From a bacterium (GTDB lineage: Bacteria; 4484-113; JAFGCY01), in assembly GCA_020440605.1 (NCBI GenBank), contig JAGRNT010000010.1:118003-182002 (forward strand): a stretch of 64,000 nucleotides of DNA, read 5' to 3'. The notes under the pieces were generated by a model. The model did not search any database, was not told the origin of the DNA, and worked only from the letters and a program-made list of their open reading frames with translations. Below, piece after piece: positions 62,353 to 64,000 of the stretch. The translations under genes were made by a program, and so were the position numbers. How positions within the stretch are numbered: position 1 is the stretch's first letter; every line of letters begins with the position of its first letter.

Positions 62353-64000
62353 ATGGCGTTTACCGAGGTGCTGCAGCGCGACCAGGCGATCAAGGAGATC
62401 GTCAACCGTTCCCGCACGGAGAGCCAGGCCCAGCCCTGGGGCCAGCTCTACGAGGGCCAGGAGAGTCCGCAGGTCACGCTGGAAAGCGGGATCACTGTGC
62501 GGCCGGCGGACGTTGCCAGGCTGGTGGGTCTGGCCTACGAGGACTACCGCCTCGCCGACGGGCACCTGCTGTTCTTCGAGGAGGAGGACCAGCAGATGGT
62601 GCGGCGCATCGTCGACCACGTGCTCGACAAGTTCCGCAGCCTGCCCGACCGCCCGCTCAGCGACCAGCGCCTGCTCTCGATCGTCGAGAAGACCCTGCTC
62701 TACCTGAAGGAATACGAGATTGCCAAGATCCTCGTGATCCAGCGCAGTCTCGAGAAGATCCAGCTCGACGAGAAGGTCCGCCTGATCCGCCGCAACGGAC
62801 AGATCGTGCCCTGGAACACCTCGAAGATCGAGGTCGCGGTGCGCAAGGCCTTCCTGCACCTCAAGCTGGACAGCACCCCCGCCGTCGATGTGGCCCGCGC
62901 CGTCGAGCAGAAGCTCGCCGACGGCTCGAAGGCCTTCGTGCACATCGAGGAAGTGCAGGACATGGTGCAGCAGACCCTGATGGAGGGTGGGCTGTACAAG
63001 GCCGCGGAGGCCTACATCCTCTACCGCGCGCGCCGCGACATGCTGCGTGAGCTGGAGGAGGCCCGCCAGGAGCAGATCGAGGAACCCTCGCTGGCAACGC
63101 TGCGCGTCGTCGAGGAGAACGGGCGCACCACTGAATGGGACGGCGAGGACCTGCGCCGCCGCATCGAGTTCGGCCTGCTGGACCTGCCGGAGATCAGCCT
63201 CAGTTCGGAGGAGATCGAGCGCGAGCTGCACCGCAGCCTGTTCGACGGGATCTCGCGCCGCGACCTGAACCGCACGGTGATCCTCAACGCCAAGGCGATG
63301 ATGGAGCTGGACAGCGGCATGAACGTCTTCGCCGGGCGGATCCTGCTGAGCTACATCTACGAGGAGGTCCTGCCCTGGAGCATCATGGACGGGCTCGGCG
63401 CGCTGCGCAATGCCCATCGCGAGGCCTTCACAGAGAGCCTGCGCCGCGGTGTTGACATCGGCCGTCTCAATCCGCACCTGCTCAACTACGACCTCGGCAG
63501 GCTGGCGGATGCGATCGATCCCTCCAGCGACTGGGCCTTCGACTACCTCGGCGTGCAGACGCTCTACGACCGCTACCTGATCGTTGACAAGACCGGGCGT
63601 GAGCACCGCCGCATCGAGACTCCGCAGCTGTTCTGGATGCGCGTCTCGATGGGCCTGTTCATCGCATATGACAATCCCGAGGAGCAGGTGATCGAGCTCT
63701 ACAACCTCTACCGCACCCGCCGCTTCTGCTCCTCCACCCCGACCCTGTTCAACTCCGGCACGATGCACAGCCAGCTGTCATCCTGCTACCTCTACTGGGT
63801 TGACGACAGCATCGAGGGCATCATGATGCGCGGCATCACCGAGAACGCCTTCCTCTCCAAGTGGGCCGGCGGGCTGGGCGGCTCCTGGACCAGCGTGCGC
63901 GGCACCGGTGCCCACATCAACGGCACCAACGGCGAGAGCCAAGGCGTGATCCCCTTCCTCAAGCTGCACAATGACCAGCTCGTGGCCGTCAACCAGGGCG
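62353..64000 (+). CDS. nrdA: Ribonucleotide reductase large subunit (3' end outside window)
   Basis: 549 codons are visible from ATG 62353 (AGGGAG 8 bases upstream), continuing past the window edge. Residues about 142-235 form an ATP-cone (VRLIRRNGQIVPWNTSKIE, then VHIEEVQDMVQQTLM and AAEAYILYRARR), the allosteric activity domain. A second, more degenerate cone-like unit spans about 250-330 (LRVVEENGRTTEWDGEDLRRRIEFGL). Next comes the R1 N-terminal helical domain (YDLGRLADAI, FDYLGVQTLYDRYLI) and the start of the barrel with SSTPTLFNSG and C478 in SSCYLYW, the first of the redox-active cysteines. It forms the holoenzyme with the upstream nrdB and belongs to the same transcript. The N-terminal extension before the first cone (about 140 residues) is longer than in E. 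coli NrdA. Confidence 0.93.
   Translation, partial: MAFTEVLQRDQAIKEIVNRSRTESQAQPWGQLYEGQESPQVTLESGITVRPADVARLVGLAYEDYRLADGHLLFFEEEDQQMVRRIVDHVLDKFRSLPDRPLSDQRLLSIVEKTLLYLKEYEIAKILVIQRSLEKIQLDEKVRLIRRNGQIVPWNTSKIEVAVRKAFLHLKLDSTPAVDVARAVEQKLADGSKAFVHIEEVQDMVQQTLMEGGLYKAAEAYILYRARRDMLRELEEARQEQIEEPSLATLRVVEENGRTTEWDGEDLRRRIEFGLLDLPEISLSSEEIERELHRSLFDGISRRDLNRTVILNAKAMMELDSGMNVFAGRILLSYIYEEVLPWSIMDGLGALRNAHREAFTESLRRGVDIGRLNPHLLNYDLGRLADAIDPSSDWAFDYLGVQTLYDRYLIVDKTGREHRRIETPQLFWMRVSMGLFIAYDNPEEQVIELYNLYRTRRFCSSTPTLFNSGTMHSQLSSCYLYWVDDSIEGIMMRGITENAFLSKWAGGLGGSWTSVRGTGAHINGTNGESQGVIPFLKLHNDQLVAVNQG

Overview
The window is GC-rich bacterial DNA, densely coded and without tRNA, rRNA, CRISPR arrays or transposases that I can recognise. 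Signs of the host are: many Sec/lipobox-type exported proteins, a BshB1-type bacillithiol deacetylase, a ribonucleotide reductase whose small subunit looks like the Mn/Fe 'class Ic' type, dockerin-like calcium loops, and several genes with a -10 box so close to the start codon that the mRNA should be leaderless. This fits a poorly described, probably diderm, candidate-phylum bacterium. The sequence alone does not let me name the phylum.

Layout. 1-1.1 kb: two tandem small membrane proteins with pseudopilin-like tails (+), ending at a strong bidirectional terminator. 1.2-4.6 kb: two exported proteins of unknown function (-), one Cys-rich. 4.8-41.1 kb: the dominant feature, eleven consecutive same-strand (-) paralogous lipoproteins of about 1,040-1,070 residues (one shortened to 846). 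Each has a lipobox, an N-terminal 'YYxxxSDFSSGRW' module, an FN3-like domain, a PKD-like domain and a long propeller-like region closed by a GRWHI(I/L)(Y/F)xD tail. I label them A (lowest coordinate) to K. Transcription runs from K to A. I, J and K each carry the same promoter and operator-like element; F/G and D/E are so closely spaced that they are probably cotranscribed.

41.3-45.4 kb: a three-gene (-) operon: 2-TM membrane protein, exported gluzincin-type metallopeptidase with TPRs, and an APH-family kinase. 45.6-47.7 kb: a HEAT-like repeat protein and BshB1 (+). 47.7-50.8 kb: a lipoprotein with two PQQ-type propellers around a PKD domain (-). 50.9-57.4 kb (+): a small alpha/beta-barrel protein, a membrane-anchored propeller, a lipoprotein with dockerin-like, ZU5-like and papain-like parts, and a YifB/ComM ATPase with a large insertion. 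57.6-60.7 kb (-): a PPC/PKD lipoprotein and a zinc-ribbon/DUF898 membrane protein. 61.2-64 kb (+): nrdB and the start of nrdA, which runs off the window.

Overall the region looks like a cell-surface locus. The lipoprotein array, the PQQ/PKD lipoprotein and the PPC lipoprotein share one N-terminal module, so thirteen proteins of the window belong to one exported-protein 'style'. The array's function is not known to me. Expansion by tandem duplication is clear; a surface recognition or binding role is only inference.
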